Source: an uncultured Mediterraneibacter sp. (GTDB taxonomy: Bacteria > Bacillota > Clostridia > Lachnospirales > Lachnospiraceae). From it: 57,087 nucleotides of DNA. Shown here piece after piece: positions 18,604 through 26,770 of the stretch. Numbering within the stretch: position 1 is the stretch's first letter; each line of letters opens with the position of its first letter. The stretch lies in the NCBI GenBank assembly GCA_944381495.1, contig CALWLJ010000022.1:1-57087 (forward strand), read 5' to 3'. The notes beneath the pieces were generated by a model. That model worked only from the letters and a program-made list of their open reading frames with translations. It did not search any database and was not told the DNA's origin. A program made the position numbers and the translations under genes.

Positions 18604-19353
18604 TTATCTTTTTCTCCGTCTGGACCTAGCCCTGCGGTTCCTTTTCTCCCCGGTTTCTTCACTCTGTACACCGCCGTAATATTCTCCGTAATATTTTCCA
18701 TAATATCTTCCGTAATATCCGGAGTTTTTCAGTTCAACTTTATTCAGGACCGCCCCGAGTACCGGACATTTGCAGAGATCCATCTGGCTTTTTATCTCCA
18801 GAGCAAGTCCCCTGCTGATCAGTCCATAGGATATGACCCAGATGATCCCGTCGCACTGTTCAGCGATAACCGCGGTGTCAATAACCGATCCCAGAGGCGG
18901 GGTATCAATAAGCACATAGTCATATTGTTCCCTTAATTTTCTGATCAGTTCTGCAAAATGCTCTGTCCGGAATAATTCTGTCGGATTTGGCGGGAACGGA
19001 CCGCTTATAATGGCATCGAGCTTCTCCATATCTGTTGTACATATGATCTCTTCCGCCCTACATTGTCCGGAAAGATAGTCAGACAGACCCTGACATTTTG
19101 CTTTGAGCGAAATATTATTCAGCATACCCGACTTCCTGAGATCCGCGTCAATAATGATCACTCTGCTCCCGTCTTCACTGAGAGCCTGTGCAAGCTGTAT
19201 GGACACCCTGCTTTTTCCTTCTCCGGGAAGACAGCTTGTAACTGCCACTACTTTTCTGTCACTTCCACAGAGCCTGAGATTAGTGCGGATCGTTCGATAC
19301 GCTTCTTTTGTATGATATTCCGTATTCTTTCGGATTATCTTTATCTGTGCCAA
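18604..19353 (-). CDS. Capsular polysaccharide tyrosine kinase CpsD-like (BY-kinase)
   Basis: This protein of 249 residues is a bacterial tyrosine kinase. Walker A is CLPGEGKS (about residues 41-48), Walker A-prime is VIIIDADLRKSGM (about 70-82) and Walker B is YVLIDTPP (about 147-154). The C-terminal tail carries a dense tyrosine cluster of repeated YYG units, the expected autophosphorylation site that controls chain length with CpsC. The start is a TTG preceded by AGGAGG at eight bases. The gene overlaps the CpsC coding region by 74 bases, an unusually long overlap that makes coupled translation likely. The protein ends in a run of Arg/Lys. Confidence 0.92.
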   Translation of the reverse strand: MAQIKIIRKNTEYHTKEAYRTIRTNLRLCGSDRKVVAVTSCLPGEGKSRVSIQLAQALSEDGSRVIIIDADLRKSGMLNNISLKAKCQGLSDYLSGQCRAEEIICTTDMEKLDAIISGPFPPNPTELFRTEHFAELIRKLREQYDYVLIDTPPLGSVIDTAVIAEQCDGIIWVISYGLISRGLALEIKSQMDLCKCPVLGAVLNKVELKNSGYYGRYYGKYYGEYYGGVQSEETGEKRNRRARSRRRKR

Positions 19354-20068
19354 ATCCTTGTCCTCCTGTTATCTGTATACTTTTCTCCCGTTCCAGCGGA
19401 ACAGTTCCCAGCGTACTGATTCCCAGTACGTCCTCAATATCTTCCCGGGTGCGAAGTCTGTCGTCCCTGAGGAAAAGAATAATAAAGACGACTGCTGCCG
19501 CTGCGGCTCCAAACATAGCGGCCGCCGCTGTATCTCGGAAGATCTTCGGAGAAACCGGATCCTGCGGGAGATTTGCCTTTTCCGCTATACTCACCGCATC
19601 AGACTTGATCACATTACTGATATGCTCAGCAGCTGTATCCCTCACCGCTTCCACGATTTCTTTCGCCCGTTCCGGATCTGTATCTGTAACGCCGATTTCA
19701 ATGATCCTTGTATCCGCCGGAACACTGATGGTAATCTTGCTGAGCAGTTCATCGGTGCTCTCTTCCAGTTCAAGATCTTCTATCACCTTTTCTGTTACAT
19801 CCCTGCTCCGGATCAGTTCTGCATAATCCTTCGTCAGCATTGTGCTGGACTGAAGATCCGCTACTACAACCCCCATGTCAATCTGTTCCGACAGGATATA
19901 CATCTTCGTTGTGGACTGATATACCGGATTCACCAGCCAGATTTCCGCTGCTGCCACGATCACTGCAGCGATCACACCGCATAGGATGATCCACAGCAGT
20001 TTTCTCCACATGGCCGTCAGTAATTTCCTCAGATCAAATTCAATATCCTGTCTATGTTTCTGTGTCAT
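19280..20068 (-). CDS. Polysaccharide co-polymerase CpsC-like (Wzz family)
   Basis: This protein of 262 residues is the membrane adaptor that activates CpsD and sets chain length. Two membrane segments (about 25-47 and 180-202) flank an extracytoplasmic domain of about 130 residues. The first segment is followed by NPVYQSTTKMYI, the usual Wzz signature. The C-terminal cytoplasmic tail (about 205-262) is encoded partly in the region overlapping cpsD. It begins only seven bases after the DxD glycosyltransferase gene. Confidence 0.9.
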   Translation of the reverse strand: MTQKHRQDIEFDLRKLLTAMWRKLLWIILCGVIAAVIVAAAEIWLVNPVYQSTTKMYILSEQIDMGVVVADLQSSTMLTKDYAELIRSRDVTEKVIEDLELEESTDELLSKITISVPADTRIIEIGVTDTDPERAKEIVEAVRDTAAEHISNVIKSDAVSIAEKANLPQDPVSPKIFRDTAAAAMFGAAAAAVVFIILFLRDDRLRTREDIEDVLGISTLGTVPLEREKSIQITGGQGFGTDKDNPKEYGISYKRSVSNDPH

Positions 20069-20075
20069 ATCCGTT

Positions 20076-20849
20076 TCATCCTCTGCTCTTTTCCAGTATT
20101 TTATCCAGCATGTCCTGTCCCAGGCACGCCCGTATCATATGTTTGACCTTCTTCCTGACCCGCACGGATGCAGGCATCCAGGAGGCGCTGTAATGATGGA
20201 TCGTATATGTATTCTCCGTCCTCGCCGCCTGTTCGCTCCGCAGCCGGTATGCGCTGAAATACTCTTCCGGCCAGATCCGGATCCCATCTGTCAGCTCCTG
20301 ACTGCTGTTATCACATACCAGACCCCGCTCCTTTGCCAGCCGGGTCAGAAGGATCGTATTCGCCTGCTTTTCCAGGTCCTCATCCGGACGAAAAGGTATT
20401 TTCTCATAATAATCAAGCATCTCTCCGATCAGCGGATGTCCGGGGACCGCCGCCATAAAAGCAGTCATCAGCCGGTTCCCATACTCGAAGCCGAAGACTG
20501 CTCTGTCTTCTTCCAGACAATGGCTGAAATCTCTGCAGACCTCCACATCGGTGTCAAGATAAACGCCGCCGCAGGTATACAGCGCCCAGATCCTGGCAAC
20601 GTCACTTACAAAGGCATATTTTCCTGCTTCCGATGCAGTTCTTGCGTAAGGGAACCGCTCCGTCTGAAAATTCGTTTCATTCCACTCGATAAAATGATAA
20701 TCCGGAAGCCGCTCTTTCCAGCCTTCTATGCAGGCCTGTGCCTCCGGATTCATTTTCCCGCCGCCGAACCAGCAGTAATGAATAATATGGGGTATTTTTT
20801 CCATTTCCCGCTTCCTCGTATTCTCTATTCTCAGTCTGTTATCTGTCAT
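20076..20849 (-). CDS. Glycosyltransferase with DxD motif (capsular/OCH1-like sugar transferase)
   Basis: This protein of 257 residues contains IPHIIHYCWFGGG near the N-terminus and a GGVYLDTDVEV DxD motif around residues 94-104, which binds the nucleotide-sugar through a metal ion. The family transfers sugars in capsule and O-antigen assembly. ATG 20849 overlaps the upstream stop as ATGA, arguing for coupled translation; ATG 20804, starting directly at MEKIPHIIHYC, is a possible alternative. Donor and acceptor cannot be deduced. Confidence 0.85.
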   Translation of the reverse strand: MTDNRLRIENTRKREMEKIPHIIHYCWFGGGKMNPEAQACIEGWKERLPDYHFIEWNETNFQTERFPYARTASEAGKYAFVSDVARIWALYTCGGVYLDTDVEVCRDFSHCLEEDRAVFGFEYGNRLMTAFMAAVPGHPLIGEMLDYYEKIPFRPDEDLEKQANTILLTRLAKERGLVCDNSSQELTDGIRIWPEEYFSAYRLRSEQAARTENTYTIHHYSASWMPASVRVRKKVKHMIRACLGQDMLDKILEKSRG

Positions 20850-21352
20850 GATGCAAACAGACTCTCTGCCATCTCCTCCAGCCGGTGGTTAAACACAAGA
20901 TTGTTGGAGTGATATGTATTTTTATCCCTTTTCTTTTCAACATAACGATCATAATTCGTCAGCACGTCTCCAAGATCTGCAATGTCTTCTACAACGATCA
21001 GACCGGCGCCCCTGCTGCTCAGACTTTTCGCAAATGTAAGCTGATGATTGTTCACATGTTCTCCGCACTCCTGCTGTCTGGGAACGACCACCGGCACCTT
21101 TCCCATCTGGACCGGCATCAGGAAGCTTGCAGGACCGCCGTGTGTAACAACAATCCTCGCATCCTTTACATAACGGTACATTTCATCATGGCTGAGCCAC
21201 TGTTTCCAGATACAGTTAGACGGCTCATATGTGGAGAATCCGGTCTGGATCACTACCTGCTCCCGTATCAGATCCCTTCCTTTTAACTCATCAACCTTCT
21301 TCACAAGACGGTCAAACTGCTGTTCATGGGTCCCTACTGTTACAAAAATCAT
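20846..21352 (-). CDS. PssE-like glycosyltransferase subunit (Alg13-like)
   Basis: The start was set at ATG 21352 because AGGAGG precedes it and the product then begins with MIFVTVGTHEQQFDRL, the expected N-terminus of Alg13/PssE proteins. The 168-residue product carries VVTHGGPASF and PRQQECGEHVNNHQ, which bind the donor nucleotide-sugar. It is the catalytic half of a two-protein glycosyltransferase and works with the PssD-like product encoded just upstream. It acts on a lipid-linked sugar at the cytoplasmic face. Confidence 0.88.
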   Translation of the reverse strand: MIFVTVGTHEQQFDRLVKKVDELKGRDLIREQVVIQTGFSTYEPSNCIWKQWLSHDEMYRYVKDARIVVTHGGPASFLMPVQMGKVPVVVPRQQECGEHVNNHQLTFAKSLSSRGAGLIVVEDIADLGDVLTNYDRYVEKKRDKNTYHSNNLVFNHRLEEMAESLFAS

Positions 21353-21369
21353 TGCAATCCCTCCTGTAC

Positions 21370-21831
21370 CTAAAATAAACTTCCGAAATTCACTGCCTTC
21401 GGGTATACTTTCTTCATTTCTTCCCACTGCACGATAAACCGGTCTGTCACCGGATATACCAGCTTTCCTGTGAGTGTAGGACTGTCGATCCGGTCAAATA
21501 CTTCGATATAGATGGTCCTGCATCCCATCAGTTTTCCCAGCCAGAAAAAGGGCACCGCCACTGCCGCTCCTGTTGATATGATCAGATCCGGACGCTCCCG
21601 AAACAGGATCTTCACCGCAAGAAATGTATTACGCACAAGATTCAGGATATTCCTGTTCGTTGGATAATAGCATGGATACACCTTTTCTCCGCTCAGTGTA
21701 CTTCTCGCATCCTCTTTGTCAAAGGTTACCCAGAACCGTTCCTTCCCCTTCCAGAACGGTTTCAGAAGATACAAATGTGTCAGATGTCCGCCGCTGGAAC
21801 ACACCAGGCAGACCTTCATCGCCTTTTCCAT
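21370..21831 (-). CDS. PssD-like glycosyltransferase subunit (Alg14-like)
   Basis: The protein begins MEKAMKVCLVCSSGGHLTHL and has 153 residues; the SSGGH motif and the following membrane-associated segment are typical of Alg14/PssD, the subunit that recruits PssE to the membrane. ATG 21831 is preceded by AGAGGTGA; a longer frame to 21936 would run back into the promoter and was rejected. It is the first gene of the second EPS transcription unit and is followed by pssE-like after 17 bases. Confidence 0.87.
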   Translation of the reverse strand: MEKAMKVCLVCSSGGHLTHLYLLKPFWKGKERFWVTFDKEDARSTLSGEKVYPCYYPTNRNILNLVRNTFLAVKILFRERPDLIISTGAAVAVPFFWLGKLMGCRTIYIEVFDRIDSPTLTGKLVYPVTDRFIVQWEEMKKVYPKAVNFGSLF

Positions 21832-21879
21832 ATTCGCTTCACCTCTTGCTGTTTTCCTTCTTCTTTCGACCTTGTGTTT

Positions 21880-21948
21880 AATATATTCCCCGGCAGTATT
21901 TCTCTCAATGACAATATTTTCAAAAATGTAGCACATTCCGCAGATTCA
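21880..21948 (-). promoter_or_regulatory. Shared regulon promoter, copy 5 (second EPS unit)
   Basis: -10 TATATT (21880-21885), 17-bp spacer containing CCGGGG, -35 TTGAGA (21903-21908), 19-bp element (21909-21927), 21-bp element (21928-21948). The 21-bp element matches copy 7 at 13 of 21 positions. It is the most diverged copy and so the least certain, although its spacing is identical. Confidence 0.5.
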
Positions 21949-21960
21949 ATTCTGCATGAG

Positions 21961-21985
21961 AAAAGACCGCATTCAGCGGCCTTTT
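21961..21985 (-). terminator. Terminator after the wall-anchored amylase
   Basis: On the minus strand AAAAGGCCGC-TGAAT-GCGGTCTTTT forms a ten-pair stem with one G:T pair and ends in a T-run. It separates the amylase from the second EPS unit. Confidence 0.8.
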
Positions 21986-22006
21986 TCCCTTTTATCGTAG
22001 ACTGTA

Positions 22007-25000
22007 TTATCTTCTTCTGTGTGTTCCGTATCTCCTTCCCGCCGTGTAAACGCCTGCTGCCACAAGCGCAGAAATAATCATTGCCGCTGCCGGCAGCATT
22101 ATATTCGCCGAATCACCGGTCTTGACCGTCTGCTTTCCGGCATTGCCTGTATCTGAGCTTCCGTTCTGGCCGGACTGAGCACCGCCGTTGCCGGCTGCTG
22201 GATTATCTGCTGTCGGGTTGTCTGACGCAGGCTTGTCCGTTCCAGGTTCATCTGTTCCAGGCACGTCCGTTCCGGGTTCATCTGTTCCAGGCACATCCGT
22301 TCCAGGTTCATCTGTTCCAGGCACGTCTGTTCCGGGTTCATCCGTTCCCGGCTCATCTGTAACGATATAGGATTCATCATATGCAGGAGCCAGTGCCTCG
22401 CTGTCAATCTCGATATCCTTCACCTCATCTGTCAGGATAAGGCCGGACAGTGCCGGTACGTCTGCTGTAAGCGCTCCGTCTGCATCAGCTGTATAAGTTT
22501 CTCCGCTTACCAGATCTGTATATGTTTTTCCGGCTTCAGCGGCAAATGTGACCTGCTGTACATTTTCGGTATCATTGTTTGCCGCTACATACAGCGTTGC
22601 TTCCTCATCACTTCTCACATAGGCCATGACCGTATCCCCGTCTGTATCAACCGGCTCCATGTCTCCAGTCCTCAGTGCAGAATAAGAGCTGCGGATCTCC
22701 GCCATGGTCGCATACCATTCTGTCAGTTCCTGATTTCCTTTTCCCCATTCCATGGCACGTCTGTCATCCGGATCATCCGCTCCGACCATTCCCAGCTCAT
22801 CGCCGTAGTAGATCGTCGGCGCTCCCGGATATGTCATCTGGATAAACGCCACCAGGTACTGACGTTCCTTTGCCAGATCAGAAGTTGTCTCGTATGTGGG
22901 GAACGCGCTTTCTGTGTCTGTCTGGGCGCGGTCATCATCGATGCCGTCCAGATAGGAAAGCAGTCTTGTCGTGTCGTGGGAGCCTACCAGATTCATCATC
23001 GCATAGAATGCTTCTTCCGGATAACGCTCTCTCAGCTTTTCAAGTTTATTTACTGCATCCTGTGCGCTGCCGCCCTTTGCATAGGCAAGGACTGCATCGC
23101 GGAATACATAGTTCATAACAGAATCATACATGTCTCCCAGAAGATATTCAGAAGCATCGTCCCAGATCTCCCCGATGATCACCGCATCGCTGTCCAGTGA
23201 TTTTACGGATGCACGAAACTTCTGCCATGTCTCGTCGGAAACTTCGTTTGCAACATCAAGTCTCCAGCCGTTGGATCCCTGTGAGAGCCAGTACTGAGTC
23301 ACACAGCCTTCTCCGTCGATGATCTCATCTGCCCAGCCCGGAGTCTGATATTCGGATCCGTCTGTAGATGCGATGACCGGCATGGAGTCATAGCCCCACC
23401 ATCCTTCATAAGAATATACATTCTCGCCGGCGCGCTCGCCGATGGTATCCTGTACATACGCTCCGTTGTCATCTGTCATATAATCCTGGCTGACTACAAA
23501 CCATTCTGTATAAGTAAAGTCTGTAACACCTCTGCCTCCGAAATATTCTCTGGCTGCTGCTTCCGCCTCATCCTGTGCTGTGCCTTCGTTTTCAGCCATG
23601 TAGTCATACACATATGCCCAGTACGGATATGCCCCTACTTTTCCATCCTGTCCTACGAACTTGTAGTACCGGTCAAAGTAGATTGAATCATCTGATACAT
23701 GATTGAACACACCGTCCAGAACGATATGCATGTCATTCGCCTCTGCCACCTCTACCAGTTCAGTGAAGTCGCCCAGCGTTCCAAGGATCGGATCGATCTG
23801 TGTATAGTCTGTAGCGTCATACCTGTGGCTTGAGATGGACTGGAATACCGGGTTGAGATAGATCACGTTTACTCCCAGCGCCTTCAGGTAATCAATCCTC
23901 TCAGTGATTCCCTTCAGGTCGCCGCCGTAGATCTCGTTGCTCCACTCACCGTCTCCGCTCCATGCATTTTCCGGGTATGTATCCGGGTTCAGCGTCTCCT
24001 GATCCGGGTTCTCCGGCCATGTATACCAGTCAGTGATAAATTCATAATCCGTTGCTCCGCGGGATGTGGTCTGTGCCTGATCATTGGATGGATCCCCGTT
24101 GAAGAAACGGTCCGGGAAGATCTGATAAACGACTGCATTCTTCATCCAGTCGGGAGTCTCATATCCCTCTTCATATACATTCATCTCATAAGGCTTCACC
24201 TGAGTCAGATCAGCTGTCATACCGGTTCCGTAGTATCCGTCATCATCACAGTAGATCTTCACGCTGGACTCTCCTGCGATCACAAAGTAATACTCATATC
24301 CGCCCAGCTGGCTGAACTGAGTTGTCACCGACCATCTTGCCTTGCCGCTCTCGGGCGCATCTGTCTTCTCCATCTCAAGGACCTGCTGCTCTTTTCCCTT
24401 GATGACCAGTTTCACCTGCTGAGCGTCGTCTCCTGTGTCAAGAGAGAATGTCACTGCGGTATTGGTCGGAACCGCACCATAGATATCCTTGTATTCTTCG
24501 TCTTTGCTGTCGAAGAAAATGCTTTCCTCATCCAGTACTTCATCGGATGCATTGTTGTAATAGATCTTTGTCACCGGATCGAAGTAGAAGGTTACTGTCT
24601 TGTCGTTTTCCAGTGTGAATTCATCGATCTCAAATGTCTCGCCGTCACAGGTCAGTTTCAGATCAGAGTAGGTGCCTGCCGCCAGAGCCACTGACGCGCT
24701 GTAGATCCCTGTAAGTCCGCTGTCCGTCAGCTTCGTTCCTTCCGGAATGCCTGTTCCGCTGAGCGTCACATCTGCAAAGATGTAATCCAGGCTTGTGACC
24801 GCCAGATGACTGAAGTCGCTGTAGTAAACGGTAACATCGCCTTTCTCCGTAACTGACAGACTGTAGTTGGAGCCGTCCTGCGCTCCTCCTACTCCATAGT
24901 TCTCTGTCCATGATCCCATGGCGATCTTGTACTCATAATTTGCCGCCGGAACATCCTGAAAGGTATAAGAGTACATGCCGTTTCCTTCGTATGTCATCTC

Positions 25001-26443
25001 ATTGGACGCCGCATCCCAGCTGGGTCCCGGGAAGGTTCCTGGCACGCACACCAGTCTTCCTGTAAATGCATCTCTTGTGTAGCTTGACCAGGTTTCTCCG
25101 CTCACTTCCACTTCTTCTGCGGAAGGATCAAGTACACGGGTTCCGTTTACGGTATAGTAGTAGATCACGTCCACAGCATCATCGCCGAAGAAAATATCTT
25201 CTGACACAAACGAGCTGTTGAAGTTTCCATTGCTGTCGGTTCCTGCTGTCAGCTGAACTTCTGTGACATCATCCGGAGTATCATGGTCTGCATAGTACAG
25301 TTTTACCTCATCGCCCTCTTCTCCGGTCATGACAAATGTCGTTGTTCCGTTTGCATTGTCCCGCACAGCCGCCTCTACAGGCACTGCTGCGAATCCCAGC
25401 ATCTGTGCTACGATGTTATAGTCATTGCATGTATCATACAGCTTATCCGACGCTACATCATACAGGAATATCACATTCGTTCCGTCCTCTGCAATGGTCA
25501 GGGCCTTATTGCCTCCGCCGTTGGATTCATACCAGTTTGCATAATTGAACACTGCCTTGTATTCGTAGCTTCCTGCATTGAATACCTGCTGATACAGATA
25601 AAGTGTATCCGAGATCTGGGTAAACTCATATCCTCTTGCGTCTGCCGTCCAGTTATCCGCATCATTCTGTCTTACTGTTCCGATCAGGGAAACCGTGGTG
25701 GCAAACGCCGGCGACGACACATTGCCGCTGTTCTGATAGATATCGAGAGGTTCTGTCCTGACAGAGTCATATACCTGCCCGCCCAGTTCATCCACGAATA
25801 CAGTCAGGCTGTCGGACCCTGCAGGAACCGTCAGCTCAATATTGCCGTCTCCATTTCCCAGAGAATAGTCCCAGGCGTCGTCGAAGGCCACCTTGTATCC
25901 GCCATCCTGCAGAGTCACATCCTCAGTCAGCTCCTTGAACTCAAATGTTCTCGTATACAGTCCGCCTCCCACATAATCCAGTTCTGCATTGACATCCGCC
26001 GGATCCCAGCTTGCAATAGAATAGTCGCTGCCGTTCTCATCAACGAACTCAAGTCCCCAGAAATTTCCTGTCAGTGCGGCAGTGTGATACTGGTCCGCAT
26101 TGTCCACGGAATTGGTCAATTCCCCGTTCCGGTACCGGACGTATACAGTCTGATCATCGGACACTGTCACCTCGTCCGTCAGTCCGCCGTCCCGGCCATT
26201 CCGGTACAGAGTCAGCGTATGGCTGCCTGCGCTGAGGTCAATCTTCCCCTCATAGACGCCGTTTGCATAGAGCTGCATATCCACGCCTGTTCCGTCTTCT
26301 GTCCTGACCTGAAGGAGATCATCCACATTTCCGGTTGTTTCCGCCTTTACTTCCTCCATTTTCTGTCCCGGCCACGGCACAATTCCCGCAGCCAGTGTCA
26401 GAGCAAGAAAGCATGCGCCGATCCTTACACTTTTTCTTCTCAT
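22007..26443 (-). CDS. Cell-wall-anchored amylopullulanase-like GH13 enzyme with starch-binding modules
   Basis: This 1478-residue exported enzyme has a signal peptide (cleavage near residue 35, KAE), then several starch-binding modules of the SusE/X25-like type around 120-225, 250-340 and 465-545. A CBM34-like N-domain (about 640-750) precedes the GH13 barrel (about 765-1250), which begins AVVYQIFPDRFFNGD, typical of neopullulanase-type enzymes. Catalytic residues are D1063 (GWRLDVANEV), E1092 (GEIWDD) and D1157 (VGSHDTT). A Thr/Asp/Pro repeat spans 1362-1405. The C-terminus has VKTGDSAN, a membrane span and an RRYGTHRRR tail, a variant sortase signal. It should digest starch at the cell surface and pass products to MalEFG. 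It has its own shared-type promoter. Confidence 0.95.
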   Translation of the reverse strand: MRRKSVRIGACFLALTLAAGIVPWPGQKMEEVKAETTGNVDDLLQVRTEDGTGVDMQLYANGVYEGKIDLSAGSHTLTLYRNGRDGGLTDEVTVSDDQTVYVRYRNGELTNSVDNADQYHTAALTGNFWGLEFVDENGSDYSIASWDPADVNAELDYVGGGLYTRTFEFKELTEDVTLQDGGYKVAFDDAWDYSLGNGDGNIELTVPAGSDSLTVFVDELGGQVYDSVRTEPLDIYQNSGNVSSPAFATTVSLIGTVRQNDADNWTADARGYEFTQISDTLYLYQQVFNAGSYEYKAVFNYANWYESNGGGNKALTIAEDGTNVIFLYDVASDKLYDTCNDYNIVAQMLGFAAVPVEAAVRDNANGTTTFVMTGEEGDEVKLYYADHDTPDDVTEVQLTAGTDSNGNFNSSFVSEDIFFGDDAVDVIYYYTVNGTRVLDPSAEEVEVSGETWSSYTRDAFTGRLVCVPGTFPGPSWDAASNEMTYEGNGMYSYTFQDVPAANYEYKIAMGSWTENYGVGGAQDGSNYSLSVTEKGDVTVYYSDFSHLAVTSLDYIFADVTLSGTGIPEGTKLTDSGLTGIYSASVALAAGTYSDLKLTCDGETFEIDEFTLENDKTVTFYFDPVTKIYYNNASDEVLDEESIFFDSKDEEYKDIYGAVPTNTAVTFSLDTGDDAQQVKLVIKGKEQQVLEMEKTDAPESGKARWSVTTQFSQLGGYEYYFVIAGESSVKIYCDDDGYYGTGMTADLTQVKPYEMNVYEEGYETPDWMKNAVVYQIFPDRFFNGDPSNDQAQTTSRGATDYEFITDWYTWPENPDQETLNPDTYPENAWSGDGEWSNEIYGGDLKGITERIDYLKALGVNVIYLNPVFQSISSHRYDATDYTQIDPILGTLGDFTELVEVAEANDMHIVLDGVFNHVSDDSIYFDRYYKFVGQDGKVGAYPYWAYVYDYMAENEGTAQDEAEAAAREYFGGRGVTDFTYTEWFVVSQDYMTDDNGAYVQDTIGERAGENVYSYEGWWGYDSMPVIASTDGSEYQTPGWADEIIDGEGCVTQYWLSQGSNGWRLDVANEVSDETWQKFRASVKSLDSDAVIIGEIWDDASEYLLGDMYDSVMNYVFRDAVLAYAKGGSAQDAVNKLEKLRERYPEEAFYAMMNLVGSHDTTRLLSYLDGIDDDRAQTDTESAFPTYETTSDLAKERQYLVAFIQMTYPGAPTIYYGDELGMVGADDPDDRRAMEWGKGNQELTEWYATMAEIRSSYSALRTGDMEPVDTDGDTVMAYVRSDEEATLYVAANNDTENVQQVTFAAEAGKTYTDLVSGETYTADADGALTADVPALSGLILTDEVKDIEIDSEALAPAYDESYIVTDEPGTDEPGTDVPGTDEPGTDVPGTDEPGTDVPGTDEPGTDKPASDNPTADNPAAGNGGAQSGQNGSSDTGNAGKQTVKTGDSANIMLPAAAMIISALVAAGVYTAGRRYGTHRRR
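22229..22360 (-). repeat. Tandem repeat encoding a Thr-Asp-Glu-Pro-Gly wall-spanning linker
   Basis: About four 30-base units encode TDEPGTDVPG. The unit sequence differs only at a few third-codon positions, so length variation between strains by slippage is likely. The linker should extend the enzyme through the wall. Confidence 0.9.
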
Positions 26444-26493
26444 TTCCTCGCCTCCGTTTTCTTCGTTTTAGGATCTTTTTATGTACAACACCA

Positions 26494-26595
26494 GGCGCCA
26501 GTGTACAGGGGGGCTTAATTTTCACTGCCTTGAGCAGCTTGCCGGCACAATGAGAAGCAGAATTTTCCGCCGGACTTTTCCTGTATACTGGCGCC
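26494..26595 (-). other. Long inverted repeat in the leader of the wall-anchored amylase
   Basis: Arms 26494-26509 and 26580-26595 pair at 15 of 16 positions (GGCGCCAGT-TACAGG type) around a 70-base interior. It sits in the roughly 200-base leader between the promoter and the ATG. No known riboswitch consensus was recognised. Confidence 0.65.
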
Positions 26596-26648
26596 ATTGG
26601 TATCGACATCTGAGATATTGAATCTTTTATCTTGGTCTCTTCGATTAA

Positions 26649-26717
26649 GTATAATTTTCGTCCCGGGTACGGACAATATCACATTTCCCCAAAACATGTC
26701 ATTTTTCCAAGAAAAAT
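26649..26717 (-). promoter_or_regulatory. Shared regulon promoter, copy 6 (wall-anchored amylase)
   Basis: -10 TATACT (26649-26654), 17-bp spacer with CCCGGG, -35 TTGTCC (26672-26677), 19-bp element (26678-26696) and 21-bp element (26697-26717) with CTTGGAAAAATGACAT. The whole 69 bases align with copy 7 without gaps at high identity, including GTACCCGGGA in the spacer. Confidence 0.8.
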
Positions 26718-26754
26718 GTTTCTGCGCCCACAAATGCGGCGATCGGTCAAATGG

Positions 26755-26770
26755 ACATGCTAGCATGTCT
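26755..26770. repeat. Perfect palindrome GACATGCTAGCATGTC
   Basis: It contains the stop codon of the GT4 gene. The same GACATG...GCATGTCC-ATTTG sequence recurs at 33.6 kb, so it may be a small dispersed repeat rather than part of the gene. Confidence 0.5.

Noticed and set aside
22188-22370. Plus-strand frame of repeated Ser/Pro/Gly/Thr
   Set aside because: Antisense shadow of the amylase linker repeat, no start signals.
25283-26518. 411-codon plus-strand open frame
   Set aside because: Shadow of the wall-anchored amylase; composition unlike the real genes.
26515-26766. 83-codon minus-strand frame with a peptide resembling the extended N-terminus of the GT14 frame
   Set aside because: The similarity comes from the shared promoter DNA being translated in two places; no ribosome binding site, and it overlaps the leader.
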